Shown: positions 12,167 to 42,809, counted from the first letter of the stretch. The stretch is 64,000 nt of DNA from Siniperca chuatsi (GCF_020085105.1 NC_058043.1:6825667-6889666), one strand, 5' to 3'. The notes: generated by a model not told the origin, from the sequence alone. Made by a program: numbers and translations.

Positions 12167-14645
12167 TAATTACGACCAAAGGGCCAAAGCATGTCAATGT
12201 CCAGATTTCAATTGAACTCACTGTGAATATTAGGGGTGTAAATTTTGTGTCTGTCCTGAAACTACTTTCTTTGGCTTAGTATGCCCTATGAACCAAATAC
12301 ACTACTAATTTAGACTAATAGATATATAGACTAATACACTCTGATTAGGTCTAACACAACGTCTACACAGCCTGCATAGCGAAAGCAGAACGTTAGCAGA
12401 GCAGCTTCAGTCCTCCATCTGCGTCTACACAGGATGCGTTCAGACACAGTATTTAGTGTAGGTCACCCGTTTTTTGGCAGCACTCAGAGTCCAACACACA
12501 ATCACTGTAATTGCATATGTAAAACAGAAGAAAATAGACTTGAAGCAGAAAAATATGTTTTGGTTCCCATAGCGAGTGTCGTTGGTTTGTTGAACGTAAA
12601 TGAGAAACCAGAGCTCATACATGCCCCAGCTTCAGAACGTGATGACTCTCCTCTGTCTCTACCCTAAATTCTCACTGGCCCTGTAGGATAGTGAAAGGAA
12701 ATGTAAAAAAAATGTACTTTGTTGAGACTCAGAGCTCTGCCCACTTTTACACTTGTGCACATCTTGCAAATTGCTGCAAAAATAATTATGATATCAGTTT
12801 TGAAAACTGGGAGGCGCAGACCCCCCTCTGTCTGACCATCACTATAGTGTAATCAGTCACCTGTCCTTGTCCAAAATGTAGTTTCTGGCCTCGGGCAGCT
12901 GTGTCAGGTTGGACAGCAGAGGACCCAGGTAGTGAAGCTTAGCCTTCTTGTTGTAACCTTCATTACAAAAGATCTCCACCAGCTGAGCCAGACCAACCCC
13001 CTCCTGGAGGACCTGAAACACCAAAGAAACACCTCATCTCTCATTATCCTTTGAGGCTTTGTGGACCTGTGTGAGATCAGCAGCTCACTGATATATGGAG
13101 TCAAGCTGTGTACAGCCCTTAAAGTAATTTTGATTTTGAATTCAATCCTAAATCAGGAAGCCAGTGAAGTGAAGGGGAATATGGGAACACTGTGAACTAC
13201 TTATAATGGTGCTACAGCTTCTTGGCTTAAAGAAGAATACAGAGAATTACAAAAATCAAGAAGAGAGGAGGCAAAACAATAGACAAAAACTAAATATGTA
13301 GACAAAAACTACACCTTCTTATCTTTCCAACAGCAAGAGTAAATCATCTATTTTCTGTTGTCTGTCTGTGATATAAACCATTAGGGTCTAGATAAACCAT
13401 AACACCAGCCAGGGTCCCTACCAGGAGGTGACAATTTTTTCCATACAATTTTCTCCCACGATTCCCAGGGACACAATTTTTATTATTTTTTTAATTTCTT
13501 TAGGGAGAAATTAAGAGCGTTTGTTTTGATTCAACAGATCTCCCTGCTAATACAAACACGGCAGAATCGTTGTCACATAAAAATGAGATCTCACAGAGGC
13601 CTAAATTGAGATTGTATTTCAACTAACCATGCCACCCAGCCAAAACCTCTTCCCATCCCTGGTAAAACTTCTAGACCCATCACAGGGACCCACCTTGAAC
13701 ACAGTTTTGCAGGTCTTATCATGGCGGGTCAGGTTGGACAAGATGGTGCAGACCTGATCAGAGAACGGGTACTCTGGATCCAGAAGGTTCTTTAACAACA
13801 CTGGAAGAACTTTGACATCTGCCACCAAAACCTGGGTGAAACACAACCAAGAAAATCTGCAACATGTTTGCCTTCAAAGAGTGAATCCACAACATCTCTG
13901 AGGGCTGTACAGCTCTTTTTTAGAGTAGTTACTTATTAATAAATCATCAATAAGAGTTCATTCAGACCACACTCTGCTGATCAATCAAGACTGATCACCT
14001 GGTGCAGAGTCTCGTCAGCTGACAGGTTGATGAGAATGTGGTAACAGTCCTTCACTATAGCAATAGACGGGTCAGAATTCAGAGCAAACAGGGCAACAAG
14101 TAAGTCAGGTTTAGAGCGGAGGAATCGGCAGCCATCCCTGAAAACAAACACACACACACACAAAAAGAGAGTTTGTTACTGTGGCAACTTTAAGGTGAAC
14201 TAACAGCTGAGTGGCTGAGCACGAGGATGTAAATACATCCAAATAAATCCTGCACACGTCTGTGAATAGTCTTCTCTCATGCGTTTGATTAAACATATTA
14301 GCAGTACTGACATTAGAGGGGTGAGCAGGACTAACTACACACCTGCAGTGTAGCTTATAAGATCCTACATGTCAAGTCTCACATTTTACCTGTCTAAAAC
14401 TTACATTTGTGATGTGAAAACACACATCTGTAATGCGCGTCCTGCTCATAGCTCAGTATTAAAATCTGTGGAGCACCCCTCCTGTCAACCAAAGTGTTTA
14501 TCACACTGGACGGCAGAGAAAGAGCCGGCATCAGAGTCTGGTCTAGTTCAGGACTACGCTAGCATTTGTATCAGAGCTGAGAGCAGAAACAAGGGTCCCT
14601 GGCCGCCACATTATAATGAAAAGCTACATTATTAATGGTCATCAT

Positions 14646-14677
<32 letters not shown>

Positions 14678-14796
14678 GCCTCCTACCTGTGTCCAGACAG
14701 TCCCAGGATGTACTCTGTGGCGTGACCTTTGACATCAGGACGTGTACTGGGGGTTAGGAAGGAGAGCAGCTCTGCAGCCTTAGAATCACTCAGCAT
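8999..14796 (-). CDS. hgh1: HGH1 homolog (eEF2 chaperone adaptor), 9 coding exons, 386 aa
   Basis: Coding exons, high to low: 14796-14687, 14137-13999, 13831-13694, 13012-12861, 12108-12008, 11584-11486, 10907-10816, 10705-10583, 9205-8999. All introns are GT-AG with matching phases, and the total of 1,161 nt gives 386 aa plus TAA, close to the roughly 390 aa of human HGH1. The start is the ATG at 14796 (MLSDSKAAELLSFL). Recognisable blocks are LLKNLLDPEYPFSDQV (exon 3), QRLLPFTQYQ and RRGGVIGTLRNCCF (exon 5), DILPFLLLPLAGPEEL (exon 6), PVDLQYLPEDK (exon 7) and CEKLVQVLIGDEPEQGMENL (exons 8-9). The tail is a Glu/Lys-rich charged helix. The family is known as an armadillo-like cytosolic adaptor that helps TRiC/CCT and Hsp90 fold elongation factor 2; that role is from family knowledge. 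Oddities: the stop codon lies inside an AATAAA, and exon 5 follows a long TG tract. Confidence 0.95.
9575..9832. repeat. Repeat with ATCGATTAATCG-type ends, HGH1 intron 8
   Basis: Starts AGTCGATTAATTGTC and ends CTAATCGATTAATCGAC then TTTCAGCTCC. This is the palindromic-end family also seen at 55.5 and 60.4 kb. Confidence 0.55.
12114..12164. repeat. (CA)n microsatellite at the HGH1 exon 5 acceptor
   Basis: About 25 units; on the HGH1 strand this is (TG)n followed directly by TTGCAG and exon 5 at 12108. Confidence 0.95.
14641..14679. repeat. (ATC)n(AGC)n microsatellite
   Basis: ATC units then AGC units, ending seven bases before the HGH1 exon 1 donor. Confidence 0.9.
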
Positions 14797-15055
14797 CTTC
14801 TAACAGTGTCTGATAAACAGCAACAAAACCACAACCAACCATCAGCTTAGACAACAGCACAATACACTACTGGTATACTCACTGCAAGCCTCACCGGCTG
14901 ATCTGAAATCAGTAAAACCAAACTCCACATGAAAGAAAACCATAATAGTAAAACATACTAAGAATAAATTGACTTTTTTTACTACCATATATTTCCCATG
15001 ACTGTTAGAAGAGTATGATAAGAATCTCAAATTTTGCATTAGGTTGATTTTAAAG

Positions 15056-15914
15056 GCAGTGGTCGAAGAAGTACTCAGATCCTCTACTTAAGTAAAAGTA
15101 CCAATACAACAATGTAAAAATACTCGATTACGAGTAAAAGTCCTGCATTTAAAATCTTACTTTAGTAAAAGTATTAACAACAAATGTACTTACAGTATCA
15201 AAAGAAAAAGTACTCATTCAGCAGAAAAAATTGATGACTGATATATTATTATACATGCCATCATCAAGTTGTTAACACTGCAGTATTTTACTGTTGTAGC
15301 TGCTTGAGGTGGAGCAAGTTTTAACTACTTTATATACAGTCAAATAGTTTAGTCCACTGGTTCCCAACCTAGGGGTCAGCCCCCTCCTAAGGGTCATCCA
15401 ATAAATCAGAGAGGTCATGAGATGATTAATGTATGCCGCACAAGTTTGTATTCATTTTTTAAAAACTTTTCTCTAATCTTTTTTTGTGAAATACAGGATA
15501 TTGTACCTCCTTGAACAGTTACTGAAATGAAACATTTAATTTCACATCTGAGAAGTTTAGAGAGGAAATGTCTCTTTGATGGAACTGCTAACAACTCACA
15601 GACGTCTGCCAACTAGACACTGTTTTTTGTAAGAGGTCACAAGCTAAAAAGTTTGAGAACCACTGTTTTAATCTTTAACAATGTGTTGTATTTTATAAGC
15701 TTATTGCACCTTTTTGTCAAATCTTAATCTGAAAAGTCACTCCGGCTGTCAGGTAAACGTAGTGCAGTACAAAGTACAATATTTCCCTCTGAAATGTAGT
15801 AGAAAAGTATAAAACAGCATGAAATGGAAATACTCAAGTAAAGTACAAATACCTCAAAACTGTTCTTAAGTACAGCACTTGAGTAAATGTATTTAGTTAC
15901 GTTCCACCACCGTT
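15056..15914. mobile_element. hAT-like non-autonomous element, copy A
   Basis: Begins CAGTGGTCGAAGAAGTACTC and ends with the inverse of a CGGTGGTGGAACGTAAC terminus. The interior is built of TTAAGTAAAAGTA-type motifs shared with copies at 17.1, 24.6, 27.0 and 43.0 kb. It has no coding capacity. Assignment to hAT is by memory of the termini; I could not see a clean 8-bp target duplication. Confidence 0.7.
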
Positions 15915-16074
15915 ATGTGTGCACAGGAAATCAAAACTGACAGAGAGAATAAACTCAGATCTAACACATAACATTTCAGACAACCAAATGACTTTTATGG
16001 CCTGCTATTTCTAAAATTATATGTAATACACTCAGATATTTAATGACTTGATGACACCCTGCTCATTTTATTCA

Positions 16075-16230
16075 ATTAAATTTTATTTATATAGGGCCAA
16101 TTCATAACAGAAGTTATCTCATTGCACTTTTCCTATACAGCAGGTCTAGACCGTACTCTTTATAATATTAATTACAGAGACCCAACAATATTTAGCACAA
16201 ACCAGCGATTGTTCTTTTCTTGAAGCAGAC
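16075..16230. repeat. Teleost dispersed repeat in HGH1 leader intron
   Basis: TTTTATTTATATAGGGCCAA, CAGAAGTTATCTCATTGCAC and CAGGTCTAGACCGTACTCTT, a family very common in percomorph fish DNA. Confidence 0.65.
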
Positions 16231-16759
16231 AGGGAGCTGTCATAAAGTCATTACAGCACCTAAGATTAAAAATAAACCTAATAACCTTTCATGCAAAATG
16301 GGTAAAACTACTATCATCCATTTGACATATTTCAGTCATTCTTATGATGAGCTCCTATGATACTTTACATCACAAGTTTACAGCAACTCGTCTACTGTGT
16401 TCTGCAGGTGTTATAATGTATTATGCAGGTACAGAAACTAGGATTAATAGAAAACTGTTTATTAGTGTAATCTGTTACAGACTCAAGAGTTTTTATCTCC
16501 AACATCTTTAGGCTGTGATTAACTTTATTTTCTACGTTGTTATTACACTGGAGATCTGTGTAATTACCTGACTGCTGCTGTTGTTTTAACATAACTGCCT
16601 TAAATCAACACAAAGATTGTAAACAAAGATAATGTAAAGAGTAGTTTGTTTACCAAAGCTACGTGCAGGCTGTTGTTTACTTTAAGTTACGTTTTCAGAG
16701 GAGGTTTGTTGCCATGTTGGATACATACACTGTTAGCTGCAGGTATAAAAATATCTTAC

Positions 16760-16930
16760 CTTTAACGAGCTTGCCCACTTTTCATTTCGCTGTTATACTT
16801 CTTCTGTATCCCTCCACTAACATTAGACGGCATATGCACAGTCACAGAGGAACATGTGGACACCCCGGACTGCAGCTACAGCCTAAATCGCGCCTTTCTT
16901 CCGGGTTAGCTGCCTCCTTTTCTTCGTTTT
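16760..16930 (-). other. hgh1: Probable non-coding first exon and start region of HGH1
   Basis: The HGH1 start codon lies only three bases inside its exon: a CTGTTAG acceptor ends just upstream of AAG-ATG at 14799. A 5' UTR exon must therefore lie upstream. A good minus-strand donor (AAAG|GTAAGATATT) occurs at 16760/16759. It is preceded by GC-richer DNA containing an ETS-like CCGGAAG (about 16,896-16,902), as in housekeeping promoters. The transcription start is not determinable; 16930 is approximate. If transcription starts this far up, the leader contains a short ATG-led frame, which may instead argue for a later start. Confidence 0.45.
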
Positions 16931-17075
16931 CAGCAGCTTAAACGGTACTGAGTGGACGTTACTGCCCTCTAGTGTTAGCTACATGTGGTGATCTGTGGTT
17001 TGACATCCACAGCTGGATCTCGTTGCAGCTGGATAGCGTCCCAAAATTTTCTTTAAAGGACATTCTGTACAGAGA

Positions 17076-17639
17076 CAGAGGTGGAAAGTAACTAAGTACA
17101 TTTACTCAAGTATTGTAGCCTACTTAAGTATAATTCTGAGGTACTTGTACTTTCATTTTCTGCTCCTTTATACTTCGACTCCACTACATTTCAGAGGCAA
17201 ATATTGTACTTTTTACTACACTGCATTTATTTGATAACTTTAGTTACTTTGCAGATTGATTAATAATACAAAATATAATCAACAAATAAATTATGACATA
17301 TTATTAAAAGGTTAAGATAAGACTTTATTGATCCCCGGGGGGATTCTCAAGCTACACAGCAGTATATAAAGTAATTAAAATTAGCTCCACCTTTACTAGC
17401 ATCAACATTAAAGTGATGAACACATAAATGCATCAATAATTCTAATCCAATAATATAAATTATTCTGAAATGGGCCATTCTGCATGATGAGTACTTTTAC
17501 TTTTGACACTTTAAGTAAAGTTTGATACTTTTGTACTTTTACTGAAGTAAAATTTTGAATGCAGGACTTTGGAAAAGAGTATTTCTACACTGTGGTATTG
17601 CTAGTTTTACTTCTGAACTGAGTACTTCTTCCACCACTG
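17076..17639. mobile_element. hAT-like non-autonomous element, copy B, with nested LINE tail
   Basis: Same family as copy A in the opposite orientation: starts CAGAGGTGGAAAGTAACTAA, ends CTTCTTCCACCACTG. A LINE tail (GACTTTATTGATCCCCGG, about 17322-17350) lies inside, so the LINE fragment inserted later or was mobilised with it. Confidence 0.7.
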
Positions 17640-18639
17640 AGTCCCTCAATCTCTTAGTTCGCACATGAATTTTCAATTTTACATATTTGAAAGATATTTT
17701 TAACTATATTCTTGTCAATAATGTCTTTTGCTTCCCTGTTAGATTTTTGTAGTGTATTGCAAGGTTGAAAGCCTTGTGGCACCTGTCTCTATTATACTGT
17801 TTGAAACTTGAAATAATAATTATATACAGTTAGGGTTTTTCTGCCAGAGGCAGCCTCAGGATCCTATAATTAACTGTACGCTGGTCAACTGTTCGAAAAA
17901 GCTGTGCTGCATCTAGTAATTATCAGGTATTTCTCTTTCACCTTCCTTACAGACGGAATAACACAGTAACCGCTTACTGTGCCTGAACAAAAACATGCAG
18001 CATCTAAATATTGTCAGGCACTTGGTCTTTCTTTCAGCCATTTTAAAAAGTGAATAACTTTAACAGCAACCACTAATAAATAGTAACATCCACGCAACAG
18101 CGCCCCCTACAGTCACACATCACAGTGGTCACCGGTAAACTAACCGGCTGCAGCTTCGTATTTAACTTCCCGACATGAGAGTGATATTCTCTCTCTGCCA
18201 CAAAGCAAATACGCATGTTTCCTAAAATACTGAACTATTCCTTTAAATTGAGGTGATAATCAGACTAATTTTTGAGTGAAAATAAGTAAAAAAAACAATA
18301 AGCATTATTGGTTATAAAAAAAAAAGATACCCTAAGAAGTTGTGCTATGGAGCAATGTTTTTATAAGTGGGACGTTTAGTTTGTATCATGCAAGCGCACA
18401 AGCATATAGGCAACACAATGTACATTCCTGCTGCCATTTATGTGGAAGTAAATGCATTTAACACATTTAGACCTCAAATGATGCACACAATGCATTTTTG
18501 TGAGAAACAGAATTTAAACTTTTTTTTTTTTTTTTTTTTAAACCCAAGAAAACTCCACCTTTAACTTGAAATTTACAGGATTTTTTCTTATACACAATGA
18601 CATGCACGCACAGCGAAACGGATTCCAGTCAGCCTATTG

Positions 18640-18870
18640 TTTCGTTTATTTAGTTCCCTGTGGAGTTTTTGACCTAGTTGTGCTACGGAGCCGTTTCTCG
18701 TCCAGGTACACGAGGACGCACATGTTCGGGAGTGGCGATACTCAGTCCTGACAATGGTTTCACACTAATCCACTGATCAACTGGTTGCGGTAACATGCCA
18801 AGATACGCTGCAATATGACTGCAAACTAGTAAACATGGATGTAAACAATTCTGGATTTAACTTTCCAAAC
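18640..18870. repeat. Dispersed repeat shared with 62.6 kb
   Basis: CCCTGTGGAGTTTTTGACC and CATGGATGTAAACAATTCTG resemble, in inverse orientation, segments of 62622-62895 (AACATGGACGTAAACAATAC on the minus strand). It overlaps the region just past the TMEM263 poly(A) site. Confidence 0.45.
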
Positions 18871-20026
18871 TACTTTATTGATATATTGAAAAAAAAAAAA
18901 AAAAAACACATACAAGACATTCACATAGTTCAGTCCCATCAGCAACAGCTTCTACTCACTCCAAATGTTGCATTGATATGCGGATATTGCATAGAAATGT
19001 TCACGAATGTTGCCTGCACCACAGTACAGTTCACCTTCTGATTAAAAAGGTACAGTTCAACCTTTACTGACTGACCAGTTCAGACAACATCGGGCACTTT
19101 TCCTCTCAAACAACCATCAATGAATCAAACGCTGCTGAATGTTTTTTTGTTAAATCGTAAAATAAAATAAAAAAATTCAACTTGTCAAGGTCCAACGCAG
19201 CATCATAACATTTCACACACACAGAAAACAAAACATTTCAACAATGATATAACTGTGGAAAAGGCCTGAGCGTGTTGGTGTACTTGCGATTGTGTCTACA
19301 GTCTTCAGACATGCATTTCAGAGAAGTGTTCCTACATGCAGATCCGAGGCTGCTGGGTGAAACACCGCCCCAGGCTCTTCCAAAGGATTAAAGAAGGTCA
19401 GACACAGTGAAGCCTGTACACCGAGGAATGCTGCTGCTCCTTCGCTTCCAACGCTGAAACAACACACTATTCTTGTCACACAGCTTTCAATAGTACTTCA
19501 ATACCTTTGCAAAAAAAAAAAACAGACTAAAAATCAGCATCTTAATTCAGAAACATTTCACCAAATATGTGTAGTTTGGAAAGAGTGAAGAGAAGAAAGA
19601 AACAGCATCAGTCTGGATTGTAAATAGATAAAAAAATATTCATAAAGTCATCCACCACGTGCTGAAGTGGATCCCAGTCCCAGTAATCTGCCTGGAGCCA
19701 GATATTCGAGTTCAAACTCCAAGTCAGATGAGGAACTTCGTTTGATGCGTTTCAGTGACTCAGCGTTTCTTGCTGGTAATTCTGGGTTGCCATGGTATCG
19801 TAGTACTACTGAATTTTTCTGTACTGAATGTAGTATTTGCATCAAAATCTAGAGATCTCTGTATGGTGACAAGACTACCACGTTCAAGACCGAGAAAGGC
19901 ATCAGAAGGCACTGTGGAATTTGATTGGCAGACAAAGATCAGCTGGCAGCCTCTGTCTGTTGGCTCAGGGCGGGGCAAGTCCATCATCAATCATCATCGT
20001 CATCATCTTCACCATCCTCCTCCTCT
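18860..20026 (-). other. tmem263: TMEM263 3' UTR with poly(A) signal
   Basis: Downstream of the TGA (20029-20027) the minus strand runs without any supportable gene to an AATAAA at 18879-18874. A T-tract (18,890-18,907, A on plus) lies upstream of that signal. A 3' UTR of about 1.15 kb is inferred. A long plus-strand open frame across 19755-20384 is the antisense shadow of the last TMEM263 exon and is not a gene. Confidence 0.5.
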
Positions 20027-24080
<4,054 letters not shown>

Positions 24081-24480
24081 TGTTCCCAGCGCTTGTCCCA
24101 CAAACACACCTGGCAGAGAAACTTGAGACAGGAGCAGCTTCTGCTTCAGCCTCCGAACCAAACTCTGCTCTCTGTAAATTAATGAATTTCTGTCTGTGTG
24201 TGTGAAACCTGCTGCTCTGTTAATGGCCTCCTCCTCCTCCTCTCTTCTCTTCTTCTTCGTCTTCTAATTCTTCTTCTTCTCGCTTTTCACGCCTTCATGG
24301 CATTAATCTGCTGCTTTCTAACTTCGCTTCACACACAGTACAGGCACAGCTACGCAGGTCTCTTTTCACCCTGCTGGTTCTGCCGACGTGGCGCCTTCAC
24401 ACACACACACATATACACGCTAAAACTACACACAACAACGCACTGGACTTCCGTTTAGGACCTTCAAATTAAAACCCTTC
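24081..24480 (-). promoter_or_regulatory. tmem263: TMEM263 5' UTR and promoter region
   Basis: The region upstream of the start codon. A possible acceptor (TCTCTGCCAG) on the minus strand near 24110 suggests a further non-coding exon. A CTC/TTC-rich tract lies at 24229-24285. The start site cannot be fixed. Confidence 0.35.
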
Positions 24481-24604
24481 ACAGTGGCGAGGTGGGCCGC
24501 TTGAGCATTTTGGGGTGAGTATCAAAGTGGAGGTAATGTACTGAAGGAGGAGTCCAGAGTAAATAAGAATAAAGTAACTAGAAGACAGGAAGTCGGTCTG
24601 TCTC

Positions 24605-25120
24605 GCAGTGATGGAAGAAGTATTCAGATAATTAACTTAAGTAAAAGCACCAATACAAAAGTGTAAAAATACTTTATTACAAGTACAAGTATTACATTTA
24701 AATTCCGACTTAAATAAAAGGGCACAAGTATTATCAGTAAAATGTTAAATATTAAAAGTAAAAGTAGGCGACTCATTGTTTGTTACCTCTTTGAACCTCA
24801 AACAATAATTTAAATGAAAATATCTGAGCAGTTTAGAGGGGAAATCTCTCTCTCTTTGGTGGAACAGCTCAACAACTCATCTGAAACATGAAACAACTAG
24901 ACACTTTTCTGTAAGAGGTCACAAACATCAGGTTTAACAATGTGTTGAATTTTAGAAGCTTATCAAATGTTTGTTAATGTAAAATCTTCAACTTAAAATA
25001 TCTACCTCTGAAATGTAATGGAGTAGAAGTATGAAGCAGCAGAAATACTGAAAAAAAAGTACCTGAAAACTGTACTTAATACAGTATTTGAGTAAATGTA
25101 CTGTTACTTTCCACCACATG
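24605..25120. mobile_element. hAT-like non-autonomous element, copy C
   Basis: Starts GCAGTGATGGAAGAAGTATT, ends GTTACTTTCCACCAC, with the family interior (ACTTAAGTAAAAGCACCAAT). It lies just upstream of the TMEM263 start region. Confidence 0.7.
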
Positions 25121-25129
25121 GCCTGGGAA

Positions 25130-26740
25130 CCTAATCTTTAGCAGGTGCGTGTCCAGGTAGGGATCTCGTTTGCCACCGGCCCCCACTCTCTCTTCACGAC
25201 CTCAAATCTGACATAGACATCAAATTGGTCGGACGGTGATGTTTTGTAGCGGGGCGACAATGGTCCCAGTTGAACAGCAAAAATTGTGAAATACACAGAA
25301 AAACAAGATCACAGAAATCAAGTAAAATCTTTATATATAACTGATGTGTGCACATCTTTGGAATACCATGTCCAGAAACACGTTATCAAAAAAACAACAA
25401 CCGCTAAATACAGCACAGATTTTTGATGTGCAATTAATGTATGCATATTTTGGTATGTATTTTTTTTTTTCAAAACAAAAACTTTTGATTTAGTCTTTAA
25501 TTAGTTGTGACATGGCTGTAAGTGTGGTTGTAGTTGTGTACCATGTCACAAGTTGCAACTCTGTTTACGCTCCAGATAACAGGAAATGATACATCTGTAC
25601 TTGTTTTGTACAACACAGTGTTAAAATACTGGAAGGTAACATTAATGTGGACAAATATAACTTTTAATTTTGGTTCACATTGTATAAATCAAGAAAGCAC
25701 AAATGTCATTTCCAGCTACCATCTTTGATTGGATTAGGAAAGAGTGCCAAGTTGGGAAACAGCTTTTCTATTGTGCCATGTGCTGAATATTTAGTGTAAA
25801 TGAATGAATTCAGAACACACCTGAATGTAATGGTGATAAATGAGAGACATAAACTGAGGCCAATTAAATTGTCTGTTACACTGCTGTATATATATTACAT
25901 AATTCTTCATCTGTACATTTAAAAAATTAAACTTTAAGATGTTTGGTGTGATTAGTTCGTGTTCTGCTGGTGTCAAGTGAAAACCTTGCATAAACAATGA
26001 AAAACATCTTTGTTTTAGCAAGATGGCAGTGAATTATTTGGTAAAATCCAAATGATTATGAGATTTATAAGTTGAGTTTTATAAATTGGTTCAACTAGTG
26101 GGGGAGCCTGTCATCCATTTTATTTGAAAGCATGAAAATCACCTAAATTACAGCCACAAGGTTAGCAAAGCAAGAGGAGTCTCACTCTTAATTCATGTCA
26201 TTAATCTTAATAAATTAATTTGTCTTTGTTCATATGTTTCACATCCAAGATCACTCAGTGGGGCAAACTAAAATTCAAGACAAATTTAGTGCGTGTACAC
26301 AATGTCTAGGCTATAACAAACAGTTTCAATATGTTTTGAAAAATGTAACACATGTTCTTTAACCAGGAAATTAATACACATCATGATTTTTATCATTCAT
26401 CCATTAATTGATAGTGTTTGATTTCACAGTAAAAGATGCCACTCCGAGTGTGTGTCATCATTTTTGTAACACACCAAATTATATTTTGGGCCTTTATTGT
26501 GAAGACAGGAAGTCATTTGTGGGCGGTTGATGCAGATCCAGTTCCTGATCCAGCTCCGGATCCAGCCCCGGATCCTGCATCACCAACAGCTGGTTGTGTT
26601 AGTGTGAATGACTGTGTGTGCTGTCTCTGTGTGACATTACTGTGAATATATACGTGTACATATACATGTGTGTATATAGATTCACTTGTAAACTGACATG
26701 TGCTGCACACAGATGGATTTACATGCAGGTCTGTACAGAG
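25130..26740. other. Intergenic DNA between TMEM263 and RBBP5
   Basis: AT-rich DNA with no recognisable gene. A small tandem of CCAGCTCCGGAT-like units near 26537-26575 gives a Pro-Asp-rich frame that is not a protein-coding gene by any other sign. Confidence 0.45.
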
Positions 26741-26743
26741 TAT

Positions 26744-26896
<153 letters not shown>

Positions 26897-27019
26897 TAAG
26901 AGTCAAGGGTCAAGTGCTGCGTGGTGATGTTGGCAGTAACTTTCATTCACTCATAAAAGAACAGAATAGACTTAATGAACATGTCACACAAATATGTTGT
27001 TGGGCCCCTTATGACCCCC

Positions 27020-27462
27020 CAGTGGTGGAAAGTAACTAACTATATTTACTCAAATACTGGAGCCTACTTAAGTACAATTTTGAGGTACTTTACTTGAGTA
27101 TTTCCATTTTTTTTTTGTTACTTTATACTTATACTCCATTACATTTATTTGATAACTTTTGTTACTTTGCAGATTCACATTAATAATACAACAAATTATC
27201 AACAAATAAATTATGATATTATTATATCAATAGAACTTAAGGACTTTGTAAGCCAACAGTATATAAAATAATTTAAATTAGCTCCACCTTTACCAGCTGT
27301 AACATCAAAGTGATGCTTACACACTAATGCATCACACTAATTCAGTGACTATATATATATATATATATTGTGAAATGGGTCATTCTGCATAATGAGTACT
27401 TTACTGGTACTTTAAGTATATTTTGATGCTAATACTTGTGTATTTTTACTTAAATAAGGTGT
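27020..27462. mobile_element. hAT-like non-autonomous element, copy D, right end missing
   Basis: Starts CCAGTGGTGGAAAGTAACTA and resembles copy B along its length, but stops in a TTTTTACTTAAATAAGG segment without the terminal CCACCACTG. It contains a small (TA)n at 27349-27369. It lies about 0.2 kb upstream of the RBBP5 start. Confidence 0.65.
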
Positions 27463-27479
27463 TGCTAACAGGTCCACAC

Positions 27480-27671
27480 TCCAGCACAGTAGGTGGCGGT
27501 AGTGGCATCTTAACGCTGTTATTTGGTTCAGGCACATTTTGCGTCGCATTGTTTGGGGTCCTCACTGGATGCTCGGCGCCAGTCTCCCCAGACGTAAATA
27601 CGAGTGAAATTTTGTCAAATATTTAGTGAAATCAAGTGGTTAAGGACATTTGGATCCTCGGTCGTCCAGCA
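27480..27671 (+). promoter_or_regulatory. rbbp5: RBBP5 leader and likely promoter region
   Basis: This short, relatively GC-richer stretch lies between the end of a hAT-like MITE (about 27462) and the start codon. The start context is CCAGCAATGA, with A at -3 and A at +4. No TATA box is obvious. The start site cannot be placed from sequence. Confidence 0.35.
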
Positions 27672-41585
<13,914 letters not shown>

Positions 41586-41945
41586 TCACTGCCGTGTACA
41601 GTTGTGAAGAAGCACCAACAGGCTTAAACAAAGAGACACACAAAGCCTGATGTCATATTCAGACTGTGAGTGAGCAGCCTGTCTGGTGTGCAGACTGTTT
41701 CCTCTCCCAATCAGAGCACAGCATCACAGGAAAACTCCTCAGCCCGGATCACTGACAGGAGCCGACAAAGAGAGCGTGAAGCAGCCGAGTCGTCACAGTA
41801 GAGATCACATGTCCTCTGTCTCTGTAGGATTCATCATGTATAGAGCGCCTGTGTCCTGATACATTGTGTGTGTGTGTGTGTGTGTGTGCGTGTGTGTGTC
41901 GTCTTTCTTGTTGTTTTTATACGTATTAAAAAACATTTTGATTTA
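41586..41945 (+). other. rbbp5: RBBP5 3' UTR
   Basis: The sequence runs from the stop codon through a TG microsatellite (41866-41899) to an ATTAAA variant poly(A) signal at 41925-41930. A repeat ('ggggccgtattcac' type) begins about 110 bases later, so the transcript probably ends between. The end position is inferred. Confidence 0.45.
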
Positions 41946-42029
41946 TAAATAACTAGCTGTTGTGTGGTTCTGTGTGCAAGCCTGAACTCATCTGTAGATC
42001 CTGACAGATGATGGATTTCCGAAAGCTGG

Positions 42030-42250
42030 AAAATGAACCTGGGGCCGTATTCACAAAACATCTTAAGGTTTAAAGTTTGTCCTAACTGGCCGAGTTTGGT
42101 CAAAGAGTAATTCACAAAGCAATCTGACAGGAGTTGGTAAGAAATTCTAATTCACTAAGACCTACTCGAAGTCAGTCAACTGTGCCACTCTTTGTGGAAG
42201 CATTTTGGGGGGAAAATGCAACAATAATTAACTTTTATAAACATATTATG
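42030..42250. repeat. Dispersed repeat ('gggccgtattcac' type) after RBBP5
   Basis: GGGGCCGTATTCACAAAACA then CTTAAGGTTTAAAGTTTGTC and AATTCACAAAGCAATCTGAC, typical of an abundant fish repeat family. Confidence 0.5.
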
Positions 42251-42809
42251 ATGGCGGGCGAGTTAATAAGCATCAACTCAGCGTTCCAACAAATCAAAAC
42301 AGTCCAATAACACTGAAGATGATGATGATGATGATGATTGCACAAGTCTGTCAGAATTATTAATCAAACCAAAAATAAGCTCTTAAAGATAAGAGCCCAG
42401 TTTGTTCGACAGTTCATTAAGTGTACATTAAATAATCACCAACTGCAATTAACATATATAAATATATATAAAGCTGATATTATGGGTATAGCTGGATTAC
42501 CGGGTAAAATTGGTACTGTATGTAGAATTACTGCATCAAAAATTTGTTTGGCCAACTGAAAAAAGTTTAATCACACCATCGACATGTAGATGGTGTTTGA
42601 TCCCTGATTAAAATCTACTTGACAAGTCAGTTTTACGCCATGTATGAAATCTCTGACACAACTTGTTAAATATATATTTGTAAATCAAAGTAAAGTGTGC
42701 AGCTGATATTTCAGACTGTATGTAGTTTAATGAAGTGGAGTATTTGTTGTTTGCTTTCTGTTGATAAGTAAAACAGTTCTGTCAGACTAAACATTTAAAA
42801 AAATATATG

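Noticed and set aside
26537..26580. Pro-Asp-Pro-Ala repeat frame suggesting a repetitive protein
   Set aside because: A short CCAGCTCCGGAT-like tandem with no extended frame, splice sites or neighbours supporting a gene.
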